Below, one piece after another: positions 25,153 to 33,225 of a stretch of 36,120 nt of DNA. Numbering within the stretch: position 1 is the stretch's first letter; each line of letters begins with the position of its first letter. The stretch spans positions 1-36,120 of the forward strand of contig NZ_URAR01000018.1 of assembly GCF_900545795.1 (NCBI RefSeq), given 5' to 3'. The translations under genes were made by a program, and so were the position numbers. The notes beneath the pieces are model-generated. The model was not told where the DNA came from. It was given only the letters and a program-made list of their open reading frames with translations, and did no database searches. The stretch comes from an uncultured Veillonella sp. GTDB lineage: Bacteria > Bacillota > Negativicutes > Veillonellales > Veillonellaceae.

Positions 25153-26063
25153 TACTGTGCTCCTTTGACCCCTTCCACTTGATCACGCTGTGTTTGTGGC
25201 ACAAGTTTAGGTGTAAGACTTGGTTTGTCTAGTTCTCCTTCACGGGAGCGCAAAATCACAAATACTTCTTCCACATTGCTTAAATCAGCTGACAATTGAA
25301 CTACTGCATTTTTAACAAAGCCTTCCGAATCATTATCAATGCGAGCCACATGGCCAACTAATAAACCTTTAGGATACACCCCACCATACCCAGAGGTAAT
25401 TAGTGTATCACCAGTCAACACATCGCCATCGCGCGCTACATTGACAAGTAAAGGCTCATTAGGATTGCTGCCATTCCCCTTCACCACAGAGGCTACGCGT
25501 GATTCAGGCCGTTGAACAATGACGCCAATAGACGTACGAGGGTCTAAAATCGTTTGCACGCGATCTGAATGAGGGTACACATCACTAATGAAGCCCACTA
25601 CACCACCTGGAATAACAACCGCCATATTTACATCAAGACCTTCTTCTTTGCCTCGATCAATGGTAAAAGTATTAGTCCAAGTGCCAAAATCGCGAGTCAC
25701 TACTGCAGCAGCAACCATATCAAATTGAGGATGACTTGTTTCAAAAGCCACTAATTGGCGAAGGCGAATATTTTCAGCCACAACTTCATCATAATTAACC
25801 ACCTTTTGCTCTAAGGCTGCTTTTTCATTGCGAAGCTGATCCATTTCCTTAGTTCCATTTATAGCATTGTCAATCACTGTAATGCCCGTCTTAAAAGAAC
25901 CTAAGAATCGCGAGGCCCCATAGGTAAATGGCGTAGTCACTTGCTCTAGGCCAACTGACACATAGGGTATACTGGTGCGTTGCTTCCACGCATAGCCTAA
26001 AAGGGCTAAAAAGACGCAGCATAAGCCTATAAAAGCAATTAATTTTCTATCTGACGAAAACAT
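25152..26063 (-). CDS. mreC: Rod-shape-determining protein MreC
   Basis: Periplasmic elongasome scaffold (303 residues). It has one N-terminal membrane segment (residues 8-26), a short coiled coil (about 70-105, MDQLRNEKAALEQKVVNYDE) and a beta-rich MreC core with VTRDFGTWTNTFTIDRGKEE and TSGYGGVYPKGLLVG. Its start codon overlaps the mreB stop (TAATG) and its stop overlaps the mreD start, so mreBCD is tightly coupled. Confidence 0.94.
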   Translation of the reverse strand: MFSSDRKLIAFIGLCCVFLALLGYAWKQRTSIPYVSVGLEQVTTPFTYGASRFLGSFKTGITVIDNAINGTKEMDQLRNEKAALEQKVVNYDEVVAENIRLRQLVAFETSHPQFDMVAAAVVTRDFGTWTNTFTIDRGKEEGLDVNMAVVIPGGVVGFISDVYPHSDRVQTILDPRTSIGVIVQRPESRVASVVKGNGSNPNEPLLVNVARDGDVLTGDTLITSGYGGVYPKGLLVGHVARIDNDSEGFVKNAVVQLSADLSNVEEVFVILRSREGELDKPSLTPKLVPQTQRDQVEGVKGAQ

Positions 26064-27100
26064 TAAGCCCTTCCTTTCCGACTCTTCGATGCAATAATGA
26101 AACGATCCATCCGTTCAAATTCCTTTGACGCCTGCCCTAAACCAACGGCTACAGCAAAACCCGGATCTTTTGGAATCTGCACCGGAATGCCCAATTCTGC
26201 ATTAATCCGTTGCCCCAAACCTTCCATAAGAGCCGTCGCACCGGTTAATATCATACCGCGCTCTAAAATATCAGCAGCAAGTTCTGGCGGAATCTGTTCT
26301 ACAACGTTCTTTATTTCATCTACAATATGTTGCAGTGGTGCTTGCAACACTTCATAAATTTCCGATTTATGAATCGTTACGCGCTTCATAAGTCCATTAG
26401 CAATGTCACGACCTAAAAAAGACACTTCCACCTCTTCTTCTGGTGGTAAGGCAGTCCCTAAATCAAGTTTGATTTGCTCCACAGTTTCCTCTGCCATCAT
26501 GACAGAGTAAGTATTTTTAATATAGGATAAAATCTCAGCATTAAAATCATGGCCACCTACACGAGCCGTCTTAGCTAATACTTTACCACCTAAAGACATA
26601 ACGCCAATATCAGTAGTGCCCCCACCAATATCTACTGCCATATTACCAATCGGCTCAAATACCGGTAAATTACAGCCTAAAGCAGCTGCTACAGGTGCTT
26701 CTACTAAATAAGCTTCTCGCGCACCGGCTTGTATAATCGCATCTGTCATAGCGCGCCGTTCTACATCAGTAATCCCACAGGGAACCGCCATAATGACCCG
26801 TGTGCGTCCTACTGAGCGAGATGCTTTACCCATAAAATGGCGCAACATGGTCAACATAACGCGATAATCTACAATAAAACCATCGCGCAAAGGGCGCAAT
26901 TCATCAAGCATATCAGGTGTGCGAAGCAATAGACGCTCCGCATCAGCTCCTACAGCTACGATGCCTTCTTGCTTTGTATCAGTAGCCACTAAGGAAGGCT
27001 CCGACAAAACTACGCCGCGACCTTGTACATGAATATGTGTATTTACAGTGCCAATATCTATTCCTAAATCACGTCCTAAAGACGAAAATAAGCGAATCAT
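26063..27100 (-). CDS. mreB: Actin-like rod-shape protein MreB
   Basis: Bacterial actin (345 residues) that orients cell-wall synthesis beneath the membrane. Nucleotide-binding signatures are LGIDIGTVNTHIHVQGRGVV (phosphate 1), AVDIGGGTTDIGVMSLGG (phosphate 2) and ILTGATALMEGLGQRI (adenosine loop). The ATG is preceded by AAGGAGATAAAGAAT. An AT-rich gap with several TATAAT-like motifs separates it from radC; no good -35 pairs with them. Veillonella-type cells are cocci, so a complete mreBCD-rodA-PBP2 set is of interest if that assignment is right. Confidence 0.95.
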   Translation of the reverse strand: MIRLFSSLGRDLGIDIGTVNTHIHVQGRGVVLSEPSLVATDTKQEGIVAVGADAERLLLRTPDMLDELRPLRDGFIVDYRVMLTMLRHFMGKASRSVGRTRVIMAVPCGITDVERRAMTDAIIQAGAREAYLVEAPVAAALGCNLPVFEPIGNMAVDIGGGTTDIGVMSLGGKVLAKTARVGGHDFNAEILSYIKNTYSVMMAEETVEQIKLDLGTALPPEEEVEVSFLGRDIANGLMKRVTIHKSEIYEVLQAPLQHIVDEIKNVVEQIPPELAADILERGMILTGATALMEGLGQRINAELGIPVQIPKDPGFAVAVGLGQASKEFERMDRFIIASKSRKGRA

Positions 27101-27212
27101 ATTCTTTATCTCCTTATTATACTCATCATTTTATAATACCATTTCAAGGAGATTTTGTATATTCCCGAAACGTAGAAAGCCATAGTTTGCAAGAAGGTTT
27201 ACGCCCTAAAAT

Positions 27213-27893
27213 TTACAGCAAAGCTTCCTCACAAAGGCTCACATAAATTCCATCGCCAATAACAATGTGATCTAAGACTGGAATGCCCATAACATCACCA
27301 GCCTCCTTAAAAATTTTTGTAATTCGCACATCCTCATCACTAGGGCTCGCATCGCCGGATGGGTGATTGTGAATTAAAATCAAACTCGCCGCATTTGCTT
27401 CTAAGGCTCTTCGAAATACACTGCGCTGTTCCGCCAAACTCCCCGTCAAACCACCAATGGAGATGGTGTCCAAGCGGATTAGTTTATTTTTGCAATTCAA
27501 AAAGGCTGCACAAAAATGTTCTTCTCGCTCATGACGAAGGCGCTCCATAACATAAGTAGCTACAGCTTTTGGATGGCTAAAATCTTCATACAAATGCTTA
27601 ACTCTCATTTGCCCAAGGCGCCGCCCTAACTCTACAGCAGCACAAATAGTCACCGCTTTATCGCGACCAATCCCCTTGACCTGTTGCAATCGCTCCACAG
27701 TCACATCATTGAGACCATAGGCACCGTCTACCACTGAATCCAGCACTTCACGGGCCATCTCTAAAACGGAACAGCCTTTTCGCCCCGTGCGAAGCAAAAT
27801 CGCAATTAACTCAATCGTCGACAAACCAGCTGCACCTAAATTAATAAACTTTTCTCTTGGTCCTTCACCAACACACCAGGTAGTATTTTGCAT
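27213..27893 (-). CDS. radC: RadC-family JAB/MPN domain protein
   Basis: RadC-family protein (226 residues) with a helix-hairpin-helix region (LQQVKGIGRDKAVTICAA) and a JAMM/MPN metal site ILIHNHPSGDASPSDED. Although named for DNA repair, its actual enzymatic role is unsettled. The position just upstream of mreB and downstream of maf matches the common maf-radC-mreBCD order. The start has GGGAGG 5 nt upstream of the ATG. Confidence 0.93.
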   Translation of the reverse strand: MQNTTWCVGEGPREKFINLGAAGLSTIELIAILLRTGRKGCSVLEMAREVLDSVVDGAYGLNDVTVERLQQVKGIGRDKAVTICAAVELGRRLGQMRVKHLYEDFSHPKAVATYVMERLRHEREEHFCAAFLNCKNKLIRLDTISIGGLTGSLAEQRSVFRRALEANAASLILIHNHPSGDASPSDEDVRITKIFKEAGDVMGIPVLDHIVIGDGIYVSLCEEALL

Positions 27894-28030
27894 ATATGCC
27901 TCCCTACAACAATATATACATCAAAGAAATTTCCCTTAAGCCCCTACATGGCACATGCCCATCCTATGCAACTCTAGTAACCTCATACCTCTACTCTATA
28001 CTACTTTGCACGCCCCTCCTTATCTCTTAA

Positions 28031-28126
28031 GCACTTTATTTTTAGCTACTGTACGCTTTATTCTTTGCTCTTCACTGCTTTACACTTTATGATGTACACT
28101 TTATTTTTAAAACTTTGCACTTTTCA
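28031..28126. repeat. Degenerate CTTTA repeats between maf and radC
   Basis: Pyrimidine-rich stretch in which CTTTA cores recur at 28034, 28056, 28078 and 28099 (22, 22, 21 bp apart), with further near-copies at 7- and 14-bp offsets. The units are poorly conserved, so this is a weak, possibly decayed, tandem array. The surrounding 281-bp gap (27894-28174) contains nothing else I recognise. Confidence 0.45.
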
Positions 28127-28174
28127 ATTCAGCTTAACAATTTTATTCTTTACAACTCTATCCAGGCTCACAAC

Positions 28175-28798
28175 TTATACTCTTTGCTCGTCCTTTACCG
28201 CTCTTAATAGTACTTCCACCGGTAAGCCCACTACATTCGTATAGGACCCATGAATGGCTTTAACTAAATAACCACCTAAGCCCTGAATACCATAAGCTCC
28301 TGCCTTGTCCATAGGCTCGCGAGTAGCCACATAGTCCTCAATTTCAGCTTTAGTTAATTCAAAAAACTCCACATCAGTGCTCACAAACAAAGTATTTTCA
28401 CTGATGAGTTCTTGATTTTTATTAAATCGTCTTAAGCACATCCCGGTCATAACTTGATGCCTAGTACCAGATAGTTCCGTTAACATCTTAATCGCTTCAG
28501 CCTCATCCTGTGGCTTGCCTAATAATTGATGATTAAACACTACTATTGTGTCAGCCCCTAAAACACCATATGAGCTCTGCCCTTTTGCTACTCCAGGAAG
28601 CACCGCTGCTCGCGCTTTGCCTTGAGCTTGCATCATGACATACTGAGCTGGATCAGTCCAGGCTTCATGAGTCTCTTCATATGTACTTTTTACTACTTCA
28701 AAGGATACACCAAACTGCCGCAACAATTCACTTCGCCGCGGTGAGGCCGAGGCTAAATATATAAAATGTGTACTTAAATTAGGAAGATTCATTTTCAT
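28175..28798 (-). CDS. maf: Maf-type nucleoside triphosphate pyrophosphatase
   Basis: House-cleaning enzyme (207 residues) that hydrolyses dTTP/UTP and modified nucleotides to monophosphates. Signatures are YLASASPRRSELL at the N-terminus, LGADTIVVF (with Asp83) and DKAGAYGIQG. It starts the maf-radC-mreBCD group, but a 281-bp gap follows it, so cotranscription with radC is uncertain. The ATG follows AAAAGGA at 9 nt. Confidence 0.94.
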   Translation of the reverse strand: MKMNLPNLSTHFIYLASASPRRSELLRQFGVSFEVVKSTYEETHEAWTDPAQYVMMQAQGKARAAVLPGVAKGQSSYGVLGADTIVVFNHQLLGKPQDEAEAIKMLTELSGTRHQVMTGMCLRRFNKNQELISENTLFVSTDVEFFELTKAEIEDYVATREPMDKAGAYGIQGLGGYLVKAIHGSYTNVVGLPVEVLLRAVKDEQRV

Positions 28799-28832
28799 TT
28801 ATTGTTTCCTTTTCCAAACCCCTAAACCACAA

Positions 28833-28858
28833 CGCGCAGTACCCGAAGGCACTGCGCG
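28833..28858 (-). terminator. Hairpin with UUCG tetraloop downstream of ackA
   Basis: On the minus strand CGCGCAGTGCC, loop TTCG, GGTACTGCGCG: an 11-bp stem with one G-T pair. It lies about 40 bp after the ackA stop. The tail (TTGTGGTTTAG) is poor in T, so it may terminate weakly or protect the 3' end. Confidence 0.65.
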
Positions 28859-28899
28859 CTTATAATTAATCAAATTAATTATTGGTATAAAATTGTAAA

Positions 28900-30093
28900 T
28901 TATTTTGCTAAGCGTTGTGTATCGCGAGCAATCATAATTTCTTCATTTGTAGGAATAGCGAAAAGTTTTACTTTAGCGCCTTCTACACTGATTTCAGTAT
29001 CTTTACCGCGTACATTATTGCGTTCTTTGTCAAGTTCAGTACCTAAGTATTCTAAACCTTGGCAAATTGCTTCGCGGTTACCAATACCATTTTCACCGAT
29101 ACCTGCAGTGAATACGATAGCGTCAACGCCACCCATAACAGCTGCATAAGCACCGATAGTAGCACGTACTTTGTAGTGGAACATGTCAAGAGCTAATTGA
29201 GCTTTTTCATTGCCGGCTTCAGCTGCTTCTTCAAGCACACGGAAGTCATTGGACACGCCAGAAATACCAAGCACACCAGATTTTTTATTCATTAAATCGT
29301 CAACTTCTTTAGTGGACAAGTTCATTTTATCCATTAAGAAAGGAACGATAGCTGGGTCAATATCACCACAACGAGTACCCATTACAAGGCCTGCAAGTGG
29401 AGTGAAGCCCATGGAAGTATCTACGGATTTACCACCTTTTACAGCTGTAACGGAAGAACCATTACCTAAGTGGCAAGAAATAATTTTTAATTCGCTAAGT
29501 GGTTTGCCCATGATTTCAGCTACGCGATCAGCTACATAGCGATGGCTAGTGCCGTGGAAGCCATAGCGACGAACGCCATATTTTTCATATACGTCTAATG
29601 GAAGACCGTATAAATAAGCTTCTGGTGGCATAGATTGATGGAATGCAGTGTCAAATACAGCCACTTGAGGTACATTTGGCATAATGGATTGACATGCTTC
29701 AATACCTTGAATATTTGGTGGGTTGTGTAAAGGTGCCATTTTTGCACATTCATTCAACGCAGCCATTACTTCGTCATTGATCAATACAGAGTCAGCAAAC
29801 TTTTCAGCACCATGTACTACACGATGACCTACTGCATCAATTTCATCCATAGATGCAATAACGCCATACTCTTTGTCAACTAAAATGTCGAGCAAAATTT
29901 TAAGTGCTGCTTTGTGGTCTAAAATTGGTTCTACTTTTTCTAATTTATCACCACTAGGACGTTTGTGAGTGAAAATTGCATCATTTGCACCAATTTTTTC
30001 AAATTGCCCTTTTGCCAATACGCTTTCATTTGTCATGTCCACTAATTGGTACTTTAAGGAAGAGCTGCCACAGTTTACTACTAAAACATTCAT
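28900..30093 (-). CDS. ackA: Acetate kinase
   Basis: Converts acetyl phosphate and ADP to acetate and ATP, an energy-conserving step in fermentation. The 397-residue length is standard. The N-terminus VLVVNCGSSSLKYQ has the phosphate-binding loop; further signatures are HRVVHGAE, YGFHGTSHRYVAD, HLGNGSSVTA, GTRCGDIDPAI and FTAGIGENG. No phosphotransacetylase gene is nearby. It begins 3 bp after the lipoprotein gene, so both come from the promoter at 30706. Confidence 0.97.
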   Translation of the reverse strand: MNVLVVNCGSSSLKYQLVDMTNESVLAKGQFEKIGANDAIFTHKRPSGDKLEKVEPILDHKAALKILLDILVDKEYGVIASMDEIDAVGHRVVHGAEKFADSVLINDEVMAALNECAKMAPLHNPPNIQGIEACQSIMPNVPQVAVFDTAFHQSMPPEAYLYGLPLDVYEKYGVRRYGFHGTSHRYVADRVAEIMGKPLSELKIISCHLGNGSSVTAVKGGKSVDTSMGFTPLAGLVMGTRCGDIDPAIVPFLMDKMNLSTKEVDDLMNKKSGVLGISGVSNDFRVLEEAAEAGNEKAQLALDMFHYKVRATIGAYAAVMGGVDAIVFTAGIGENGIGNREAICQGLEYLGTELDKERNNVRGKDTEISVEGAKVKLFAIPTNEEIMIARDTQRLAK

Positions 30094-30096
30094 TAC

Positions 30097-30657
30097 TTAT
30101 CCCTCTTTCTTAGTAATTTGAATTTTTCCTACCACCAGGTCAGAAATCTGAGCACCCATCGTACTATTAATTGGATACTGATAGGTAATATTCCACAATA
30201 CACCTTTATCTACAAAGGTATATTGGAAGAAATGAATTTTTGCCTGCTCTGCTACAAGTTCAGCATCAGCTTTTACGCCATTAACGCCATCAATTGTTGT
30301 AGCACTAGCCTGCCAAGATAATTTTGAGCCAAAGCTCTTATCAAAAAATGCTTTTGTTTCCTGTGCATACGCCTCTGCACTAGGCAAAGGTTGACCTGCT
30401 TTAGGCGAAATAGCCTCAATGGAAACTAAAAATTCTTTATCTGCTCCTAAATATGTAGTTACCGGATAGCCCAACGCATTCTGGGTTGTATTCGGCTGTA
30501 CACCAATATCAAAAGGAAGCGCAAAGGTAACTTCAGAATTGCCTGCTTTAATGACTTTGTGACCAAAGCTATAATTATCTATGGCCTTATCACTTCCGCA
30601 GCCACTTATAAATACTAACAGAACCCCCATCATGAGGATTGTAAGCCATTTTTTCAT
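30097..30657 (-). CDS. Predicted lipoprotein of unknown function upstream of ackA
   Basis: 186-residue protein with a lipoprotein signal: MKKW, a hydrophobic segment (LTILMMGVLLVF) and the lipobox ISGC, giving a lipidated Cys at residue 20. The mature part is globular, mixed alpha/beta, with no motif I recognise; it contains PFDIGVQPNTTQNALGYPV and ends in KIQITKKEG. It should sit on the outer face of the inner membrane or in the outer membrane if the host is diderm. It is cotranscribed with ackA. LspA from 34147 would process it. I cannot assign a function. Confidence 0.85.
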   Translation of the reverse strand: MKKWLTILMMGVLLVFISGCGSDKAIDNYSFGHKVIKAGNSEVTFALPFDIGVQPNTTQNALGYPVTTYLGADKEFLVSIEAISPKAGQPLPSAEAYAQETKAFFDKSFGSKLSWQASATTIDGVNGVKADAELVAEQAKIHFFQYTFVDKGVLWNITYQYPINSTMGAQISDLVVGKIQITKKEG

Positions 30658-30684
30658 AAAATTCCTCGATTCATATCTTTTGCC

Positions 30685-30700
30685 TGCACGTATACGTGCA
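30685..30700. promoter_or_regulatory. Perfect 16-bp palindrome at the lipoprotein-ackA start site
   Basis: TGCACGTATACGTGCA is its own reverse complement. It begins about 5 bp downstream of the -10, so it covers roughly +1 to +15. This is the usual place for a repressor operator. Confidence 0.65.
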
Positions 30701-30705
30701 TTCTC

Positions 30706-30714
30706 ATTATAACA
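30706..30714 (-). promoter_or_regulatory. Extended -10 promoter of the lipoprotein-ackA operon
   Basis: TGTTATAAT on the minus strand, a perfect extended -10 (TGnTATAAT). No good -35 is present, as is usual for this class. Transcription should start near 30699. Confidence 0.6.
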
Positions 30715-30840
30715 CTTTAATCGTAACCTTAGCCACCATTTTTTATAAAATTACCACACAAAATTAATACATACATGACATATCTAGCATACGTGAAATT
30801 CATATCCATATAATTTTACAGGTAAGTTTTGTCAAACGTA

Positions 30841-31021
30841 CTATAATTTTTTCTCTGGCGTACTATAATTTTTCCCTAGCATGCTATAAGTCTTCCTCTA
30901 ACATACTATAATTTCTTTCTCTAACGTACTATAAATTTTCCCTAGCATACTATAATTCTTCCTCTAAATATGCTATAACTCTTTATCTAATATGCTATAT
31001 CTCTTTCGAAAATGCTATAAT
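30841..31021 (+). repeat. About 22-bp tandem array with a TATAAT-like motif per unit, 9 units
   Basis: CTATAA (or CTATAT) occurs at 30841, 30863, 30884, 30906, 30929, 30950, 30973, 30995 and 31015, spacings 22, 21, 22, 23, 21, 23, 22, 20. The unit is roughly CRTACTATAATTYTTYCTCTA. Four units read TGCTATA, and the last, TGCTATAAT (31013-31021), is a perfect extended -10 in the direction of tmcAL. Confidence 0.9.
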
Positions 31022-31030
31022 AAAATAATA

Positions 31031-31049
31031 GTCTATGAGTATCATAGAC
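31031..31049 (+). promoter_or_regulatory. Perfect hairpin just after the last -10 motif
   Basis: GTCTATGA, loop GTA, TCATAGAC. If the extended -10 at 31013-31021 is used, this lies at about +3 to +21 of the tmcAL transcript. It may be an operator or a 5' stabilising stem. Confidence 0.55.
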
Positions 31050-31051
31050 CT

Positions 31052-31111
31052 AATTATAATCTACTTAATTTTAATCTAGCTAATTAAAATATACTTAATT
31101 ACAATTTACTA
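31052..31111. repeat. 15-bp tandem repeat, 4 units
   Basis: Units AATTATAATCTACTT, AATTTTAATCTAGCT, AATTAAAATATACTT and AATTACAATTTACTA begin at 31052, 31067, 31082 and 31097, exactly 15 bp apart, ending 36 bp before the tmcAL ATG. Confidence 0.82.
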
Positions 31112-31147
31112 ATCATTATGTTCCCAATTATATAAAAAGGAGTTTCC

Positions 31148-32551
31148 ATGCATATCGTCGGTATTGTAGCTGAATACAATCCCTTTCATACAGGGCATGC
31201 ACATCACATTAATGAAATAAAAAAAATATATCCCGATGCACTCATTGTAGTCGCTATGAGTGGCTCCTTTGTACAGCGTGGAGAACCGGCCTTATTTGAT
31301 AAATTTTTGCGCTCTCAATGGGCTCTAATGAGCGGCGCCCATGCAGTTGTTGAATTGCCTACTATTTTTGCTACGTCTAATGCTGAGCGCTTCGCCACTG
31401 GCGCAGTGCGCCTATTAGCTGGACTCGGCGTCACAACCCTATCCTTTGGGGCAGAAACTAGTGACATTGATCTTCTATGGCAGCTAAGCAAAATAAGTCA
31501 AAGCGCGGCTGTACAATCGCAGTGCCAAGCCTATCTAAAGGAAGGTTATTCCTATGGCACATCACTGCGAAAAGCTATACAACATGCAGACGCGAATTTA
31601 GCCCTAAACGGGGACGACTTAGAAAGAGTTTTAACCGGTCCAAATAATATACTCGCTCTAGAATATGTAAAAGCAATTCAGACGCATCGTCTTCCCCTAC
31701 AGATTCTCCCTATCGCGCGACAATCAGACCATCACTCTAGTAGCTTATCACAACACTTCCCATCCGGCACAGCTTTGCGACAGGCTATTTCCGAATTATC
31801 TATTACCACGACTAATGCTATCGCCGCTACTCGCAATATGAACTTCAATACGCCTGAGAACATTGAGACGAGCGACCTTAAAAAATCTCTGCCTAGTGAA
31901 CTTGAGATAGCTGAACTAATGTCTAATTTCCCTGTAGCAACTCAAGCTAGTGTCCAAGAGGCATTACAGCATCAGCGCTATGTAAACTACGATTATTATA
32001 TGAATCTAGTTCACTATCAAAGCCGCCTTAAGTCAGCCTTTGATTTGAAGAACTATCCAGATTTTACCGAAGGACTTGAAAGTCTTTGGTCTAAAGCTAG
32101 CGCCGCTCCATCTTGGCCCTCTGCATTAGAGGAAATTAAGTCAAAGCGCTATACCTTTAGTCGCTTGCAGCGCATGGGAGCCTATACAGTGCTAAATATA
32201 AGCAAATCATTACAAGATTCTGCTCATAGACTAGGACCTACCTATGCAAGACTATTAGGATTTACCAACAAGGCCAGACCTTGGTTAAAAAGTCGCGCTA
32301 CAGCAACAGACCTAATGGGAGCTATCCCATTAATTCAAAAATGGGCGCCCTTTGTACAAGATGTGCAAAATGTAAGCAATTCTTCTGAAGCCCATCAATC
32401 ACAAACATCGCAACTTACACGCCAACTTCTAGAATTAGACATGAGGGCTACAGATATTCAAGCTTTATGCATGAATACACCAGAGCACCGTCAAGGGCAT
32501 CGCGACTATTACATGTCTCCACTCTATGTAAAAGAAACCTCAAAATTCTAG
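31148..32551 (+). CDS. tmcAL: tRNA(Met) cytidine acetate ligase TmcAL
   Basis: Nucleotidyltransferase-like enzyme that uses acetate and ATP (via acetyl-adenylate) to make N4-acetylcytidine at the wobble position of elongator tRNA-Met. The family N-terminus GIVAEYNPFHTGHAHHI, with its HIGH-like TGHAHH, SGSFVQRGEPALFDKFLR and YGTSLRKAI, are all present. At 467 residues it is longer than the usual 390-420; the extra part includes a Thr/Asn-rich stretch around residues 215-250. It is the only plus-strand gene in the window. Its family substrate, acetate, is the product of the divergent ackA, although such co-location may be chance. AAAAAGGAG precedes the ATG. Confidence 0.92.
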   Translation: MHIVGIVAEYNPFHTGHAHHINEIKKIYPDALIVVAMSGSFVQRGEPALFDKFLRSQWALMSGAHAVVELPTIFATSNAERFATGAVRLLAGLGVTTLSFGAETSDIDLLWQLSKISQSAAVQSQCQAYLKEGYSYGTSLRKAIQHADANLALNGDDLERVLTGPNNILALEYVKAIQTHRLPLQILPIARQSDHHSSSLSQHFPSGTALRQAISELSITTTNAIAATRNMNFNTPENIETSDLKKSLPSELEIAELMSNFPVATQASVQEALQHQRYVNYDYYMNLVHYQSRLKSAFDLKNYPDFTEGLESLWSKASAAPSWPSALEEIKSKRYTFSRLQRMGAYTVLNISKSLQDSAHRLGPTYARLLGFTNKARPWLKSRATATDLMGAIPLIQKWAPFVQDVQNVSNSSEAHQSQTSQLTRQLLELDMRATDIQALCMNTPEHRQGHRDYYMSPLYVKETSKF

Positions 32552-32567
32552 TATCGACCCCAAAAAT

Positions 32568-32598
32568 AAAACCCGCCATATGGCGGGTTTTGTTTTTA
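32568..32598. terminator. Bidirectional terminator between tmcAL and pyrR
   Basis: Perfect 10-bp stem AAAACCCGCC, loop ATAT, GGCGGGTTTT, with GTTTTT after it on plus and ATTTTTGG after it on minus. It lies between two convergent genes. Confidence 0.93.
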
Positions 32599-32619
32599 TG
32601 CACTACCAAATAGTTGCGA

Positions 32620-33171
32620 TTATGAAATAGTTACACTGTCAATGCCATCTTGTTCAACCACATTGACGCGAACTGTTTCAGCATGAGAGGTAGGTATATT
32701 CTTACCTACATAATCAGCTCTAATAGGTAACTCACGATGGCCACGGTCTACTAATACAGCCAACTGAATCGCCCTCGGACGCCCTACTTCCATAAGAGCA
32801 TTTAAAGCCGCCCGAATAGTTCGCCCTGTATAGAGCACATCATCCACTAAAATGACAAGTTTCCCCGTTGTATCAATTGTAAAAGGAGTCCCTTCTTTTA
32901 CTTTAGTATTTCGATCATCCCGATATAAGGCAACATTCATAGTGCCCACCTCAATAGAGGTACCTTCAATCGCTTCAATTTGCTTTTGCAAGCGATGCGC
33001 TAAATACACGCCACGGCGCTCAATACCAATAATCAAAGCATTCTCTAAGCCTTTATTGCGTTCTAAAATTTCATGACTAATGCGACGTACAGCGCGCATC
33101 ATAGCCTGCTCATCCATTAAAATGCGGCTATCTCCGTCACGTCCTAATTCCTTCGTCTTATTTGCCATCAT
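32620..33171 (-). CDS. pyrR: PyrR pyrimidine regulator / uracil phosphoribosyltransferase
   Basis: RNA-binding attenuator of pyrimidine genes that also has uracil phosphoribosyltransferase activity. The PRPP-binding motif is VDDVLYTGRT (residues 109-118), with YRDDR and LVDRGHRELPIRADYVGKN typical of PyrR. The 183-residue length is normal. Order lspA-rluD-pyrR is common in Firmicutes, but here no pyr biosynthetic gene follows; tmcAL converges from the other side. I saw no PyrR-binding attenuator in the 54-bp gap before it. Confidence 0.95.
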   Translation of the reverse strand: MMANKTKELGRDGDSRILMDEQAMMRAVRRISHEILERNKGLENALIIGIERRGVYLAHRLQKQIEAIEGTSIEVGTMNVALYRDDRNTKVKEGTPFTIDTTGKLVILVDDVLYTGRTIRAALNALMEVGRPRAIQLAVLVDRGHRELPIRADYVGKNIPTSHAETVRVNVVEQDGIDSVTIS

Positions 33172-33225
33172 ATCCGCCTTTCCTAGCTATTAGAACTTTT
33201 TGTAAATACAACTATGGAACTATAC

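Larger units (their letters stand above)
30658..31147. other. 490-bp divergent regulatory region between the lipoprotein gene and tmcAL
   Basis: Contains the ackA-operon promoter and palindrome on the left, then about 130 bp of AT-rich sequence without features I recognise, then the 22-bp array, an 8-bp-arm hairpin, the 15-bp array and the tmcAL ribosome site (AAAAAGGAG). No open frame of note. Confidence 0.75.

Noticed and set aside
30841..31021. CRISPR array
   Set aside because: Units are about 22 bp, degenerate and directly adjoining, with no unique spacers and no cas genes.
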